Assembly: GCA_048499805.1 (NCBI GenBank)
Contig: JASNZF010000001.1
Coordinates: 186,001-250,000 of the forward strand
From: JAWXBA01 sp048499805
GTDB lineage: Bacteria; Gemmatimonadota; Gemmatimonadetes; Gemmatimonadales; GWC2-71-9
DNA length: 64,000 nt
Reading direction: 5' to 3'
The translations under genes were made by a program, and so were the position numbers. Below are positions 55,403 to 63,778 of the stretch, one piece after another. Position 1 is the first letter of the stretch; each line of letters opens with the position of its first letter. The notes beneath the pieces are model-generated. The model saw only the letters and a list, made by a program, of their open reading frames with translations. It ran no database searches and was not told where the DNA came from.

Positions 55403-56104
55403 ATGGCAGATTCTCCCGCCCGGACCCGTCGCGATGCCGTCGCCACCCGCAGTCGCCTGGTTCGCGCCGCCCTCGAACTGTTCGCCACCCAGGGCTACCA
55501 CGCGACGACCACGCCGGCGATCGCGGCCCGGGCCCGGGTGGCCGAGGGAACGATCTATCGGCACTTCGATGGGAAGGAGGCGCTTCTCAATGAGGTCTTC
55601 CGCGAGGCCCAGCGCTGGGCGTCGCGGCTGGTCCTGGAGGACGAGGGGGTCCGCGGCGTCACCCCCGCCGACCGGCTTCGGCGCATCGCCCACCGGCTGG
55701 TCGCCACCGCCCAGGGCGATCCCGCCCTGGTTCGGATGCTGTTCCGTCCGCGCGATGCCGTGGAGCTCGACGACCGGAGCCGGGAGGCACTTCGGGAATT
55801 CCGGTCCGGGCTGGCGCTGGTGGTCGCGACCGGGAAGCAGCAGGGGGCGGTGCGGTCCGGGTCGGCCGAGGTGTGGGCGGCGGTGTGGCTGTCGTTGGTG
55901 GGACATGCGGTGGAGCGGGTTGCGGCCCGGGAGTGGACCCCCGACCACCCCCACACCGCCCAGGTGGTGGAGGCGGCGTGGGACGCCATCGCGACGCGGG
56001 TTACTGCGGGGGAACCACGAGCCCCGTCTCCCCCTCCGACCGGCGCGGCGGACCCGGGGCGTACGTCGCCTGGCGGGGGTGGGCCGGCACCTGGGTCCAC
56101 ATGA
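55403..56104 (+). CDS. TetR-family transcriptional regulator
   Basis: 233 residues from ATG 55403. The helix-turn-helix is at about 15-60 ('LFATQGYHATTTPAIAARAR' then 'VAEGTIYRHFDGKEALLNEV'). The ligand-binding domain follows, with a Pro/Gly-rich tail after residue ~205. It is divergent from the saccharopine-dehydrogenase-like gene with a 104-base gap, the usual position for a local repressor. Its last 104 bases run antisense to the end of the PD40 lipoprotein gene, so the tail may be of low importance. Confidence 0.88.
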   Translation: MADSPARTRRDAVATRSRLVRAALELFATQGYHATTTPAIAARARVAEGTIYRHFDGKEALLNEVFREAQRWASRLVLEDEGVRGVTPADRLRRIAHRLVATAQGDPALVRMLFRPRDAVELDDRSREALREFRSGLALVVATGKQQGAVRSGSAEVWAAVWLSLVGHAVERVAAREWTPDHPHTAQVVEAAWDAIATRVTAGEPRAPSPPPTGAADPGRTSPGGGGPAPGST

Positions 56105-56819
56105 CGTGCCGGCTGCGGCCGGGCCCCAGCGGCCGAACCTCAAGCCGGTCCTGGTCGAACCAGGCCACGCTGTCTCGGCCCCACCGAAGGGGGTCGGCGC
56201 CGCGGGGTGAGAGTTGCTGCGGGGCGCCCACGCCGAGGGGATAGCTGCAGACCCCGCCGTCCAGGCAGTTGTCGACGATCGCGAAGACCGGATCGCCCAC
56301 CGCCACCAGCACCTCGAGCACCGCCCGGCCCATCTCCTCCCCGACCAGCCGCCGCGGCGCCGGGTGAGCGGGGGGCGCCTGGAGTTCGTAGAGTCCCTGG
56401 GTCGTCCGGACCAGGAGCGCGGTGCCGCTGGGGCGCCACGCGAGGTCGAGCGGCGCTCCGGCCCCCTCGGGCAGCTCCAGTTCCCGCTCCGAGGCGTTCA
56501 GCAGGTTCATCACCGTGACCACGCGCGTGGTCGAGTCCCCCTGCACCGGCTGGCGGAAGAAGGCGACCATGGTGCCGGCGGGTGCCAGCGCGGGATGCGA
56601 CTCGACCGGACGATTGAAGGTGAGCTGGTAGACCGGCCCCCCGCCGGGCGAGGCGGCGAAGAGGTCGGTGGACCCGTCGGGGGCGTCGCCCACCAGGATC
56701 ACGATCGGTTCCTCGCCGACGGCGATCCGGTTCATGAGGGGACTGAACTGGCATCCCGCAATGGCGAGCAGGGACGGGGTCAGGCAGGTGAGGGCCAGGA
56801 CGTTCCGCACGTGGTGCAT
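56001..56819 (-). CDS. Lipoprotein with PD40/WD40-like propeller repeats
   Basis: 272 residues with GGAGGA directly before the ATG. The lipobox is 'LLAIAGCQFS' (signal residues 1-22). Repeats such as 'VYQLTFNRPVESHPALAPAG' and 'LDLAWRPSGTALLVRT' resemble PD40 (TolB-type) blades. It starts 29 bases after the kinase gene and is therefore the probable last gene of the gyrA run. The kinase and this envelope protein may share a signalling task, which is inference from position. Confidence 0.72.
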   Translation of the reverse strand: MHHVRNVLALTCLTPSLLAIAGCQFSPLMNRIAVGEEPIVILVGDAPDGSTDLFAASPGGGPVYQLTFNRPVESHPALAPAGTMVAFFRQPVQGDSTTRVVTVMNLLNASERELELPEGAGAPLDLAWRPSGTALLVRTTQGLYELQAPPAHPAPRRLVGEEMGRAVLEVLVAVGDPVFAIVDNCLDGGVCSYPLGVGAPQQLSPRGADPLRWGRDSVAWFDQDRLEVRPLGPGRSRHVMWTQVPAHPRQATYAPGPPRRSEGETGLVVPPQ

Positions 56820-56848
56820 TCCTCCGGAGTGGTCGTGACCGCGGTGGC

Positions 56849-57862
56849 TCAGCGGCTGCCGGCGAGCGCTGCGGCCAGCGCGGTCAGGTCGGGAAACCGG
56901 TCCTCCCGGTCGCGCGCCAGGGCGCGCTGGAGGGTGGCTTCCAGGGCCTCGGTGGCCTCGGGCCGCCTGCTCCGCAGGGCGGCCGGGGGATCGGTCAGCC
57001 GGTGCAGCATCGTCTCCTGCGAAGTCCCGCCGGGGAAGGGAAGCTCACCGGTCAGCAGCTCGAAGGCCAGGACCCCGAGGGCATACTGGTCGCTTCGGGG
57101 ATCGAGCGGGAGCCCCCGGATCTGCTCGGGGCTCATGAACTCCGGGGTGCCGAGGATCACGCCGGTGTCGGTGATCTTCTGCTGCCCGTCCTCCGATGGG
57201 GCCGGCTTGGCGAGGCCGAAATCCATGATCACGGCGCGCGTCCCCTCCGGTGCCGGCACCAGCATCACGTTTTCCGGCTTGAGGTCGCGGTGCAGCACGC
57301 CGCGGTCGTGGGCGTGCTGCAGCCCGGCGCAGAGTTGCACCACGATGTCGAGCACCTCGTCGATCGGCAGCGGGCTCTCGCGCTCGACTCGGGTGGCCAG
57401 CGATTCCCCCTCCAGCAGCGGCATCACGAGGTAGTGCAGCCCCCGGTCGCTGCCGGCCGCGGCGATGTGGCACACCCCGGGGTGGTCCAGGCGCATCGCC
57501 AGCGCCGCCTCGCGGCGCAGCCGCGCGATGGACTCGGGGTCGGCCGCGAGCCGCGAGGTGAGCACCTTGATCGCGACCTGCTCGCCCGATTCCCGGTCGG
57601 TGGCGCGATAGACGAACGCCATCCCCCCTGTGCCGATCGACTCACCCAGCAGGTACCGTTCGTCGAGCAGCCAGCCGGTCAGCCGGGAGGCCGGTTCCAC
57701 GAACTTGGAGTGGGGGTCCCAGACGCCGCCGGGCCGGACCGGCGGATCGGCGGCCCGTTCGGGATCCGGCGACGGCGCGGGCACCAGGGCATAGCCATCC
57801 CGCATGCAGAACCGGGCCGGTGGCAGGTAGCGGCCGCTACACTGGGGACAGCGGAGTTCCAT
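56849..57862 (-). CDS. Serine/threonine protein kinase, soluble
   Basis: 337 residues. The N-terminus has a zinc-ribbon-like 'CPQCSGRYLPPARFC'. The kinase domain covers about 70-330: 'GESIGTGGMAFVYRA' (Gly loop), 'VAIKVL' (Lys), 'VLHRDLKPENVM' (catalytic loop), 'IMDFGLAKP' (DFG) and 'GTPEFMSPEQIRG' (activation-segment end). There is no membrane helix or extracellular sensor, unlike PknB. The start overlaps the diguanylate-cyclase stop by one base (TGATG). Confidence 0.92.
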   Translation of the reverse strand: MELRCPQCSGRYLPPARFCMRDGYALVPAPSPDPERAADPPVRPGGVWDPHSKFVEPASRLTGWLLDERYLLGESIGTGGMAFVYRATDRESGEQVAIKVLTSRLAADPESIARLRREAALAMRLDHPGVCHIAAAGSDRGLHYLVMPLLEGESLATRVERESPLPIDEVLDIVVQLCAGLQHAHDRGVLHRDLKPENVMLVPAPEGTRAVIMDFGLAKPAPSEDGQQKITDTGVILGTPEFMSPEQIRGLPLDPRSDQYALGVLAFELLTGELPFPGGTSQETMLHRLTDPPAALRSRRPEATEALEATLQRALARDREDRFPDLTALAAALAGSR

Positions 57863-59292
57863 CAGTCCCGATACCGGTTCCTGCCGTCGGCCTTGGCCTT
57901 GAGGAGGTTGGCGTCGGCCACGGCGAGGAAGGAGTCGGGGTCGGTGACACGCGGGTCCGGCACGGTCGCGAGCCCCATGCTGAGGGTGATCTGCACCGGG
58001 TGCTCCGCGTCCCCGAACCGCTGCGCCGCCACCCGCCGAAGCACCCGTTCGGCAAAGATCCGCGCGCCGCTCGCACCCGTCTCGGGCAGGAGCACCACGA
58101 ATTCCTCACCGCCGTACCGGGCGATCAGGTCCACGGCCCGCTGCTCCCGGCGCAGCATCTGGGCCACCTGCTGGAGCACCAGGTCGCCGACCTGGTGCCC
58201 ATGGGTGTCGTTGGTGTCCTTGAAATGGTCGATGTCCGCCAGGATGCAGGTCAGCACCGTCTGGTACCGCTCCGCCCGGTCCAGCTCCAGCTTGAGCTTC
58301 TCGGCCAGTGCCCGCCGGTTGAACAACCCCGTCAGCGGGTCGGTCTCCGCCAGCAGCTTCATCTGCTCCTGCGCCGCCACCGCGCGCTGCAGGTCGTACG
58401 CCTTCTCGATCGACGAGAGCGACGCCCGGATGACATTCTCCGCGAAATGGACATCGTGCTGGTCCAGGGGCGTATCGCCCTCGGTGGACCGCAGGAAGAA
58501 GAGGCCGGACCGGTGACCCGCGAGGGTGAACGGCACCGCGATTGCCGAGGTGGTGGGGACGGCCTGGCCCTCTGCCGCCCACTCGGCGCGGGCACTGGCG
58601 TAGAGGGGGTCCTGGGAGACGTCTCGCACCAGCACCGCCTTCCCGGTCTCCAGGGCCCGACGCAGCTCGGGATAGCGGCGCAGCTCCACCGCCTGGTCCT
58701 CGAGGTCCGGCAGCTCAAAGGCCGCCACCAGCGTCCCGATGGCGTCGCCCGCCTCGGCCAGCACGATCGAGCAGCGCGAGATCCGCAACCCCTCCGCCAC
58801 CCGGCGGACCAGCACCCGGAAGATCTCGGCCGGCTGCAGCGAGGTGGTGATCTCCCGGAGGATCTCGACCAGCTCGACCCGGGCCAGGGCGTCGGCACGG
58901 GCCTGGCTGAGCTCGCGCCCCACCCGCATGTGCAGTCGCACCCGCGCCAGCACCTCGCGCACCCGGAACGGCTTGGTGATCAGGTCGGCCGCCCCGGCCC
59001 CAAGCGCCTGCTCGGCGAGGTCCTCGGGCGGGTCGGTCGCCAGCAGGATCACCGGCACGATCCGCAGGTCGGGGTCGGCCTTGAGGCGCTGCACCAGCGC
59101 CAGCCCCCCGCCGGGAATGTCGATGTCCGCCATGACCAGGTCGACGCCGTGGCGGGTCTGGAGGTGTTCCACCACCGCGTCGCTGGAGTCGAGCAGCGTC
59201 ACGGCATAGCCGTTCTCGCCCAGGACCCGCATCAGGGTGCGGCTCAAGAGCTGGTCCGGGTCGGCCAGGACCACCTGGGGGGCGAGGGTCAA
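57862..59292 (-). CDS. Response regulator with GAF and GGDEF (diguanylate cyclase) domains
   Basis: 476 residues. I take TTG 59292 as start because it overlaps the preceding TGA (TTGA); GTG 59274 is the alternative. Receiver domain about 5-125 ('DLVMADIDIPGGGLALV', 'ADLITKPFRVREVL'), GAF-like domain about 150-300, GGDEF about 310-475. The active site 'ARYGGEEFVVLL' is intact and an RxxD inhibitory site ('RAVD') lies five residues upstream. It should make cyclic di-GMP under phosphorylation and product control. It sits between a PLP enzyme and a protein kinase. Confidence 0.9.
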   Translation of the reverse strand: MTLAPQVVLADPDQLLSRTLMRVLGENGYAVTLLDSSDAVVEHLQTRHGVDLVMADIDIPGGGLALVQRLKADPDLRIVPVILLATDPPEDLAEQALGAGAADLITKPFRVREVLARVRLHMRVGRELSQARADALARVELVEILREITTSLQPAEIFRVLVRRVAEGLRISRCSIVLAEAGDAIGTLVAAFELPDLEDQAVELRRYPELRRALETGKAVLVRDVSQDPLYASARAEWAAEGQAVPTTSAIAVPFTLAGHRSGLFFLRSTEGDTPLDQHDVHFAENVIRASLSSIEKAYDLQRAVAAQEQMKLLAETDPLTGLFNRRALAEKLKLELDRAERYQTVLTCILADIDHFKDTNDTHGHQVGDLVLQQVAQMLRREQRAVDLIARYGGEEFVVLLPETGASGARIFAERVLRRVAAQRFGDAEHPVQITLSMGLATVPDPRVTDPDSFLAVADANLLKAKADGRNRYRD

Positions 59293-60233
59293 CGGACCAG
59301 CTCCGCGAACCGCTCCGGATCGACGTTGCCGCCACTCAGGATGGCCGCGGTGGGGCCGGTCACGGCCAGGTGGCCGGCCAGCAGCGCCGCCACGGTGGCG
59401 GCTCCGGAGGGCTCGACCCGCATGCCGTGGTGCTGGTACAGGAACCGCACCGCGGCGAGGATCTCGTCGTCGGTCACCTGGATGACACCGGCGAGCACCG
59501 GCTGGATGTACTCGAAGGGAATGGTGCCGATCTGCATCGGCAGGAGGCCGTCGGCCACGCTGGCGGTCCGCTCCAGCGTCACCGGCTTCCCGGCGGCGAG
59601 CGCTGCGGTGAGCTTCGGTGCCCCCACCGGCTCCACTCCGAAGACCCGCACATCGGGGCGGAGGAGCCGGGTTGCCGCGCAGGCGCCGGCCAGCAGCCCG
59701 CCGCCCCCGACCGGGGCCACGATGGTGCGCACCTCGGGCCAGGCGTCGAGGATCTCCAGGGTGCAGGTGGCCTGGCCGGCCACCACCGCGTGGCTCTCGT
59801 AGGGCGGCACCATCACCAGGCCCTCGGTGTCGGCCAGTTCCTGCGCGACGCGACCCCGCTCGCTGGCGGGGCCGCTGACCATCACCACCTCGGCGCCCCG
59901 GCTCCGGACCCCGTGCACCTTGATGGCGGGGGCCGAGTCGGGCATCACGACGACGGTGCGCAGGCCCGCGCGGGCGCCCGCCAGGGCGAGGGCCTGGCCG
60001 TGGTTGCCGGAGCTGTGGGTGACGATCCCGCGCGCGCGCTGCTCGGCGGTCAGCCGGCTGACGGCGTGCCAGGCGCCCCGGATCTTGAAGGCGCCCATCG
60101 GCTGGAGGTGTTCGCACTTGAGGCGCACCGGCCCCGGCCCGGGGGTCCCGATCCCGGGGGCGTCAATCAGCGGGGTCTCCAGGGCCACGCCCTGGAGCGC
60201 CGCGGCGGCCGAGCGGAGCTCGGCCTCGGTCAC
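59289..60233 (-). CDS. Threonine/serine dehydratase-like PLP enzyme, short form
   Basis: 314 residues from a GTG that overlaps the gyrA stop (GTGA). Schiff-base Lys in 'MGAFKIRGAWHAV', 'HSSGNHGQALALAGARAG' substrate loop and 'APVGGGGLLAG' phosphate loop. There is no C-terminal ACT regulatory domain, so it is of the catabolic (TdcB-like) or serine-racemase type rather than biosynthetic IlvA. It deaminates threonine or serine, or racemises serine. Linkage to gyrA is unusual. Confidence 0.88.
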   Translation of the reverse strand: MTEAELRSAAAALQGVALETPLIDAPGIGTPGPGPVRLKCEHLQPMGAFKIRGAWHAVSRLTAEQRARGIVTHSSGNHGQALALAGARAGLRTVVVMPDSAPAIKVHGVRSRGAEVVMVSGPASERGRVAQELADTEGLVMVPPYESHAVVAGQATCTLEILDAWPEVRTIVAPVGGGGLLAGACAATRLLRPDVRVFGVEPVGAPKLTAALAAGKPVTLERTASVADGLLPMQIGTIPFEYIQPVLAGVIQVTDDEILAAVRFLYQHHGMRVEPSGAATVAALLAGHLAVTGPTAAILSGGNVDPERFAELVR

Positions 60234-62722
60234 TCGCCGCCCGCCGCCGTCGGCTCGTCGTCGCCGGTCGGGTCCTCGGTGCCCTCGTCGTCCTCCTTGA
60301 CCACCCGGGCCACGTCCATCACCGTATCGCCCTCGTCCAGGTTCATGACCCGGACCCCCTGGGCGTTGCGGTGGGTGGTGCGGATGTCCTTGACGGGGGT
60401 GCGGATGATGATCCCGTTCCGGCTGATGAGCATCAGCTCGTCGTCGGGAATCACTTCCTTGAGGGCCACCAGGGCGCCGGTCTTGTCGGTCCGGTCCATG
60501 GTGATGATCCCCTTGCCGCCGCGGGTCTGGGCCCGGTATTCGGACAGTTCCGACTGCTTGCCGTAGCCGTTCTCCGAGAGGACCAGGATCTTGGCGTCGC
60601 GGCGGACCACCACCATGCCGATCACGGCGTCGTCGGCGTCGAGGTTGATGCCCTTGACGCCACCGGTGGCGCGGCCCATCTCGCGGACATCACTCTCGTG
60701 GAACCGGATGCTCATGGCGTTCCGGGTGCCGAGGACGACGTCGTTGTTCCCCTCGGTGATCTGGACGTCGATCAGCTCGTCATCGGCATCGATGTTGATC
60801 GCGTTGATGCCGGTGGAGCGGACGTTGCCGTAGGCGGAGAGGACGGTCTTCTTCACCGTCCCGTTGCGGGTCGCGAACATCAGGTAGCGGTCGTCGGCGA
60901 ACTTGCGGACCGGCACCAGCGAGGCGATCCGCTCGTCCTGGCCGATCGCAATGCAGTGCACCACCGGCTTGCCGCGCGCGGCCCGGCCGCCCTGCGGGAT
61001 CTCGTGGACCTTGAGCCAGTAGACCTGGCCGCGGTCGCTGAAGAACATCAGGTAGTCGTGGGTGCTGGCGATGAAGAGGTGCTCGATCCAGTCCTCTTCC
61101 TTCGTCGTCGCGCCGGTGAGGCCGCGCCCGCCGCGGCGCTGCCGGCGGTAGGTGCTGACCGGGATCCGCTTGATGTAGCCGGTGTGGGAGATGGTGATGA
61201 CCATGTCCTCCTCGGCGATCAGGTCCTCGATCGAGAAGTCGGCCTCGTCGGGGATGATCTCGGTCCGGCGGTCGTCACCGAAGGCCTTCACCACCTCGCC
61301 CATCTCCTCCTTGAGGATCGCCATCCGGCGCGGCTTCGAGGCCAGGATCCCGCGCAGGTCGGCGATGATCGCCCGGACCTCGGCCAGCTCCGCCTCGAGC
61401 TTCTCGATCTCGAGCCCGGTGAGCTTGGCCAGCCGCATGTTGAGGATCGCGTCGGCCTGCTTCTCGCTGAACCCGAACCGCTTGCGCAGCCGCTGGTCGG
61501 CCTCGGGGGTGTCGGTCGAGCTGCGGATGATCTGGATCACCTCGTCGATGTTGTCGACGGCGATCTTGAGCCCCTCGAGGATGTGCTCCCGGGCCTCGGC
61601 GGCGGTCAGGTCGAACTGGGTCCGCCGGACGATGATCTCGTGCCGGTGGGCAATGAAGTGCTCCAGGAGCTGCTTCAGGTTCATCACCTGCGGCTGGCCA
61701 TTCACCAGCGCCAGGTTGATGACCCCGAAGGTGCTCTGCATGCTGGTGTGCTTGTAGAGCTGGTTGAGCACCACGTTCGGGATCATGTCGCGCCGCAGCT
61801 CGACCACCAGCCGCATCCCGTCGCGGTCGGACTCGTCGCGCACCGCGGTGATCCCCTCGATCTTCTTCTCGTAGGCCAGGTGGGCAATGTCCTCGGCCAG
61901 CCGGGCCTTGTTCACCTGGTAGGGCAGCTCGGTGATCACCAGGGCGCTCTTGCCGCTCGACTCCTTCTCCTCCACCTGCACCCGGGCCCGCATGATCACC
62001 TTGCCGCGGCCGGTCTCGTAGGCCTCGCGGATGCCCTGCATCCCGTAGATGTAGCCGCCGGTCGGGAAGTCGGGGCCGGTGACGTGCTGGCAGAGGTCGG
62101 CCACCGTGGCGTCGGGGTTGTCCACCAGGGTCTCGACCGCCTTGGCAACCTCGCGCAGGTTGTGGGGCGGGATGTTGGTCGCCATGCCGACGGCGATGCC
62201 GCTGGAGCCGTTGACCAGCAGGTTCGGGATCCGGGAGGGCAGGACCGTCGGCTCGAGCAGCCGGTCATCGAAGTTGGGCTGGTAGTCGACCGTCTCCTTC
62301 TCGATGTCGTCCAGCATCGTGACGGCCACGCGGGTCATCTTCGCCTCGGTGTACCGGTAGGCGGCGGCGGGGTCGCCGTCGACCGATCCGAAGTTGCCCT
62401 GGCCGTCCACCAGCGGATACCGGAGCGAGAAATCCTGGACCATGCGGACCAGGGCATCGTAGACCGAGCTGTCGCCGTGGGGGTGGTACTTGCCGAGCAC
62501 GTCGCCCACGACGGTGGCGGACTTCTTGTAGGCGCGGCCGGGGACCAGGCCGAGCTCGTTCATGGCGTAGAGGATCCGGCGGTGGACCGGCTTGAGGCCG
62601 TCGCGCACGTCGGGGAGGGCACGGCTGACAATGACGCTCATCGAATAGTTGATGAACGACTGCTTCATCTCCTCTTCGATCGGGCGCAGGACGATGCGCT
62701 CGCGCGAGCTGGGGGCGGTCAT
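60230..62722 (-). CDS. gyrA: DNA gyrase subunit A
   Basis: 830 residues. Catalytic Tyr122 is in 'AAAYRYTEAKMT'. The quinolone region reads 'HPHGDSSVYDALVRM', with Ser85 and Asp89 in the susceptible form (positions matching E. coli Ser83 and Asp87). The GyrA box 'QRRGGRG' starts the C-terminal DNA-wrapping propeller, which distinguishes it from ParC. The tail is acidic. With GyrB (not in the window) it introduces negative supercoils using ATP. It is the first gene of the tightly packed run down to 56 kb. Confidence 0.96.
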   Translation of the reverse strand: MTAPSSRERIVLRPIEEEMKQSFINYSMSVIVSRALPDVRDGLKPVHRRILYAMNELGLVPGRAYKKSATVVGDVLGKYHPHGDSSVYDALVRMVQDFSLRYPLVDGQGNFGSVDGDPAAAYRYTEAKMTRVAVTMLDDIEKETVDYQPNFDDRLLEPTVLPSRIPNLLVNGSSGIAVGMATNIPPHNLREVAKAVETLVDNPDATVADLCQHVTGPDFPTGGYIYGMQGIREAYETGRGKVIMRARVQVEEKESSGKSALVITELPYQVNKARLAEDIAHLAYEKKIEGITAVRDESDRDGMRLVVELRRDMIPNVVLNQLYKHTSMQSTFGVINLALVNGQPQVMNLKQLLEHFIAHRHEIIVRRTQFDLTAAEAREHILEGLKIAVDNIDEVIQIIRSSTDTPEADQRLRKRFGFSEKQADAILNMRLAKLTGLEIEKLEAELAEVRAIIADLRGILASKPRRMAILKEEMGEVVKAFGDDRRTEIIPDEADFSIEDLIAEEDMVITISHTGYIKRIPVSTYRRQRRGGRGLTGATTKEEDWIEHLFIASTHDYLMFFSDRGQVYWLKVHEIPQGGRAARGKPVVHCIAIGQDERIASLVPVRKFADDRYLMFATRNGTVKKTVLSAYGNVRSTGINAINIDADDELIDVQITEGNNDVVLGTRNAMSIRFHESDVREMGRATGGVKGINLDADDAVIGMVVVRRDAKILVLSENGYGKQSELSEYRAQTRGGKGIITMDRTDKTGALVALKEVIPDDELMLISRNGIIIRTPVKDIRTTHRNAQGVRVMNLDEGDTVMDVARVVKEDDEGTEDPTGDDEPTAAGGE

Positions 62723-62844
62723 GAGGGTCCGTGGAACAGGTCAGGAAAGGGGGCCGCGGGGCGGCCGAACGGCAAGCCTGAAATATAGCCCGGTGAGGGG
62801 TGGAATGGCAGGGGTGGTGGCGGTGGGTAAGGTGTTGTGGGGGA

Positions 62845-62885
62845 ATGGGTTAGGGGCTAGGGACTGGGGGCTGGGGGCCAGGGGT
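62845..62885. repeat. Heptamer tract (GGGGCTA / GGGACTG)
   Basis: A short run of GGGTTAG, GGGGCTA, GGGACTG and GGGGCTG units in the gap upstream of gyrA. It has the same unit types as the tracts near 19.4, 33.6 and 37.9 kb. Confidence 0.65.
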
Positions 62886-62927
62886 GACTGAATGAGGACC
62901 GGGGAATGGGGAATCCGTTCCGTTTCC

Positions 62928-62965
62928 GATCTGCGGGGGCCGATTCCAATCGGCCCCTGCAGATC
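62928..62965 (-). terminator. Hairpin after the Uma2-family gene
   Basis: 18-bp stem GATCTGCGGGGGCCGATT / AATCGGCCCCTGCAGATC with one mismatch and a 2-base loop, starting 6 bases after the Uma2 gene stop in its direction of transcription. It separates that gene from gyrA. Confidence 0.7.
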
Positions 62966-62971
62966 ATTTAC

Positions 62972-63517
62972 CTACAGCTCCCGGAACAGCTCGGCCAACG
63001 CAATCACCAAAGGCGCCGCCGCACCCACGGGGTGCCATCGGATTGTCTCGTGCTCCACGACCGGGAACGTGAGCTCGGGGGTCCACGCCTCCACGACACC
63101 GGCCTCCGCATCCACCAGCCAGTAGAGCGGTATTCCCATCTCCTGGTAGAGCCGTCGCTTGGTGAACCGATCCTCCCGGGTGCTCGAGGGACTCATGACC
63201 TCCACGACGAGGAGCGGAATGCCAATCTGCTTCCAATCCCCGGTCCGGGCACTTGCGAGGTCGATGACCAGCACGTCGGGGATGACCATGCTGTCCAGCC
63301 CCCAGTGGACGTCACCACCCGCATGTACCTCGCCCAGGAGTTCCCGGTCGAGGTACTCGCCGAGCAGCTTGACCAGACGCCCCACAATGCGCTGGTGCAA
63401 CATCCGGGGGCTCGGGCTCACCAGCAACTCCCCGTGCACCACCTCGTACTTGTTCCCGTCCTCGGGGAAGTCGAGAAGGTCCGCGGCGGTGAAATAGTGC
63501 TGGACGGCCATGACCAT
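62972..63517 (-). CDS. Uma2-family putative endonuclease-fold protein (DUF820)
   Basis: 181 residues from ATG 63517; ATG 63511 is possible. The restriction-endonuclease-like core is visible: 'YEVVHGELLVSPSPRMLHQR', 'VIPDVLVIDLASAR' (PD motif), 'IPLLVVEVMSPSSTREDR' (E-x-x form of the second acidic residue) and 'KRRLYQEMGIPLYWLVDAEA'. Uma2 proteins are abundant in cyanobacteria and some other phyla. Cleavage activity has not generally been shown, and their role is unclear. It appears to be a single-gene unit. Confidence 0.85.
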   Translation of the reverse strand: MVMAVQHYFTAADLLDFPEDGNKYEVVHGELLVSPSPRMLHQRIVGRLVKLLGEYLDRELLGEVHAGGDVHWGLDSMVIPDVLVIDLASARTGDWKQIGIPLLVVEVMSPSSTREDRFTKRRLYQEMGIPLYWLVDAEAGVVEAWTPELTFPVVEHETIRWHPVGAAAPLVIALAELFREL

Positions 63518-63778
63518 AGTATCGGCTCGGCGGGAGGGGGTTGGCAAGACATCTCGCCAAGGTGGGGAACGGGGGCGCAGGGTGGTAACCGAAATCACGC
63601 GGAATGGTCCATTTCGGCGCACCCTGCCCGGCCCGGTCCCCCCATCGCTTCAGCGATGCTCCTGGCCGAGCCGCGGCTTCAGCCGCGAGGGACAGGTCCG
63701 GCCCGGCCCGGCCGGTCGGTCCACCCGGGGGGAGGGGTCTCCCGGTTGTGCTTGTCGGCGCCAGTCGAGCCGTTGCGC

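Noticed and set aside
60371..62788. 805-residue open frame antisense to gyrA
   Set aside because: High-GC coding DNA leaves long open frames on the opposite strand. The translation is low-complexity (His/Leu/Asp/Val-rich) and gyrA is certain.
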